From Liopterus haemorrhoidalis (Eukaryota; Arthropoda; Insecta; Coleoptera; Dytiscidae), in the NCBI GenBank assembly GCA_963971575.1, contig OZ020622.1, forward strand, positions 32,704,301-32,768,300: a DNA stretch of 64,000 nucleotides, written 5' to 3'. Shown piece after piece: positions 63,301-64,000 of this stretch (the first letter of the stretch is position 1; each line of letters starts with the position of its first letter). The translations under genes were made by a program, and so were the position numbers. The notes under the pieces are model-generated. The model had not been told where the DNA came from. It made no database searches and saw only the letters and a list, made by a program, of their open reading frames with translations.

Positions 63301-63553
63301 ACATTAACATGAAATAAATATAAATTAATATAAATAAAAACCTGTTGTAATTTTAAAGGAAATAAAACTTCTGACACCAGTGTTGTGATGGCTTAACACA
63401 ATATTTAATTTTTATGTGGTTCTATGTATCTGTAAAAAGTTCTCAAATGGGTTTATTGTATAAAAGTTAAGTCACTTATGAGAAGATTTATTTCCGTTGA
63501 AATTACAATTATGTTTTTATTTATATTAATTTATATTTATTTCATGTTAATGT
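63301..63553. repeat. Inverted-repeat element, about 66-68-bp arms
   Basis: 63301-63366 (ACATTAACATGAAATAAATA...) pairs with 63486-63553 (...TTTATTTCATGTTAATGT). The outer 40 bp are perfect, the inner part has a few mismatches. The 119-bp loop is non-coding. A fold-back MITE is likely. GTAATGGCTTAACACA outside (63276) and GTGATGGCTTAACACA inside (63386) form a direct repeat of unclear meaning. Confidence 0.7.
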
Positions 63554-63559
63554 TGAACC

Positions 63560-64000
63560 ATTATTTTGGGTTTAAACGATCAACATATGAGATCATTATT
63601 ACTACATTTCCATATTAGATACAATGAAAATGTTGCTAAAAACGTATAAATGTGTTAATAAGGAATCTGAAAATAAAAATGCTTGCAATATGTAGTCAGA
63701 CTTTGATTGTGGTTTTATTTTTAAGAATAATGAGCTATTTAAACAATACCCAAACAGTATTGGTATTAGTTTATACCAGGATGCTTTTGAAATATGCAAT
63801 CCTCTTGGTTCGTCAAGAAAAAAACATAAATTGGTTGGAATTTATATGACTTTATCAAATATAAAACCTTTTTATAGATCACAAGTAGACCAGTTGCAAT
63901 TAGTCGCTTTGTGTCATGAGAAACAAGCAGATTTTTATGGCTATAATAAAAAATTTGAGAAAATTACTAGAGATGTTAAACTTTTAGAATCAGATGGAAT
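63560..64000 (+). pseudogene. EnSpm-like transposase, copy 2, 5' part (runs off right edge)
   Basis: Direct repeat of 59632-60072: same ATTATTTTGGGTTTAAACG start and the same protein traces (YPNSIGISLY-like, DAFEICNPLGSSRKKH, GIYMTLSNIKPF, QLVALCHEKQADF). It has different point changes from copy 1 (for example a TAG where copy 1 has TATTTAGAC near 63694), so it is an independent or older duplicate. The element continues beyond 64000. Confidence 0.65.

Overview
The window reads as a eukaryotic, arthropod, most likely insect genome segment. It is AT-rich, intron-bearing and dominated by nested transposable elements. PIF/Harbinger elements with MADF-BESS and Myb/SANT partner genes, piggyBac, a Copia with the half-tRNA primer site, and many Jockey/CR1-like and I-like LINEs all point to insects. 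Species cannot be fixed from the sequence; a hemipteran is only a guess. The only plausible host gene is an ankyrin-repeat gene running off the left edge (1-1132, minus).

Layout, left to right. 1.3-7 kb: a deleted hAT (1293-2019), a Tigger-like end, a double palindrome (3290-3723), a DUF4817 transposon lacking its catalytic core (3764-4483) and a non-autonomous Helitron (5156-6951) carrying a hAT MITE. 8.5-12.9 kb: a decayed LINE split by MITEs and a hAT fragment. 13.1-14.3 kb: a hAT MITE rich in ATCGATG motifs. 14.4-25.6 kb: Harbinger-1, with a plus-strand transposase and a minus-strand Myb/SANT gene. It is invaded by a LINE (itself split by a solo LTR) and by a Copia remnant.

25.6-28.2 kb: a 5'-truncated LINE with a long intact RT frame. 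28.2-31.1 kb: a broken hAT. 31.2-34.2 kb: a broken piggyBac split by a LINE. 34.2-36.9 kb: a broken BED-finger hAT. 37.1-47.6 kb: LINE-4, into which a complete I-like element, LINE-5 (39264-45400), has inserted with a 16-bp target duplication. LINE-5 has two intact ORFs that overlap as ATGA. 47.8-49.1 kb: nested MITEs.

49.1-59.6 kb: Harbinger-2, whose MADF-BESS and transposase genes lie on opposite strands with interleaved exons. A recent Gypsy (50377-58336) sits in its transposase. This Gypsy has near-identical 1.83-1.85-kb LTRs, a canonical A AAA AAC frameshift site between gag and pol, and a pol frame that stays open although the integrase catalytic core is missing. 59.6-64 kb: two direct copies of an EnSpm/CACTA-like transposase region, the first carrying a captured piece of the BESS exon.

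Functionally this is a stack of insertions. At least eleven boundaries can be read from target-site duplications or host-frame continuity, so much of the insertion order can be reconstructed. LINE-5 looks coding-competent. The Gypsy is young but defective for integration. Nearly everything else is inactivated. I saw no CRISPR, operon, tRNA, rRNA or prokaryotic signal.
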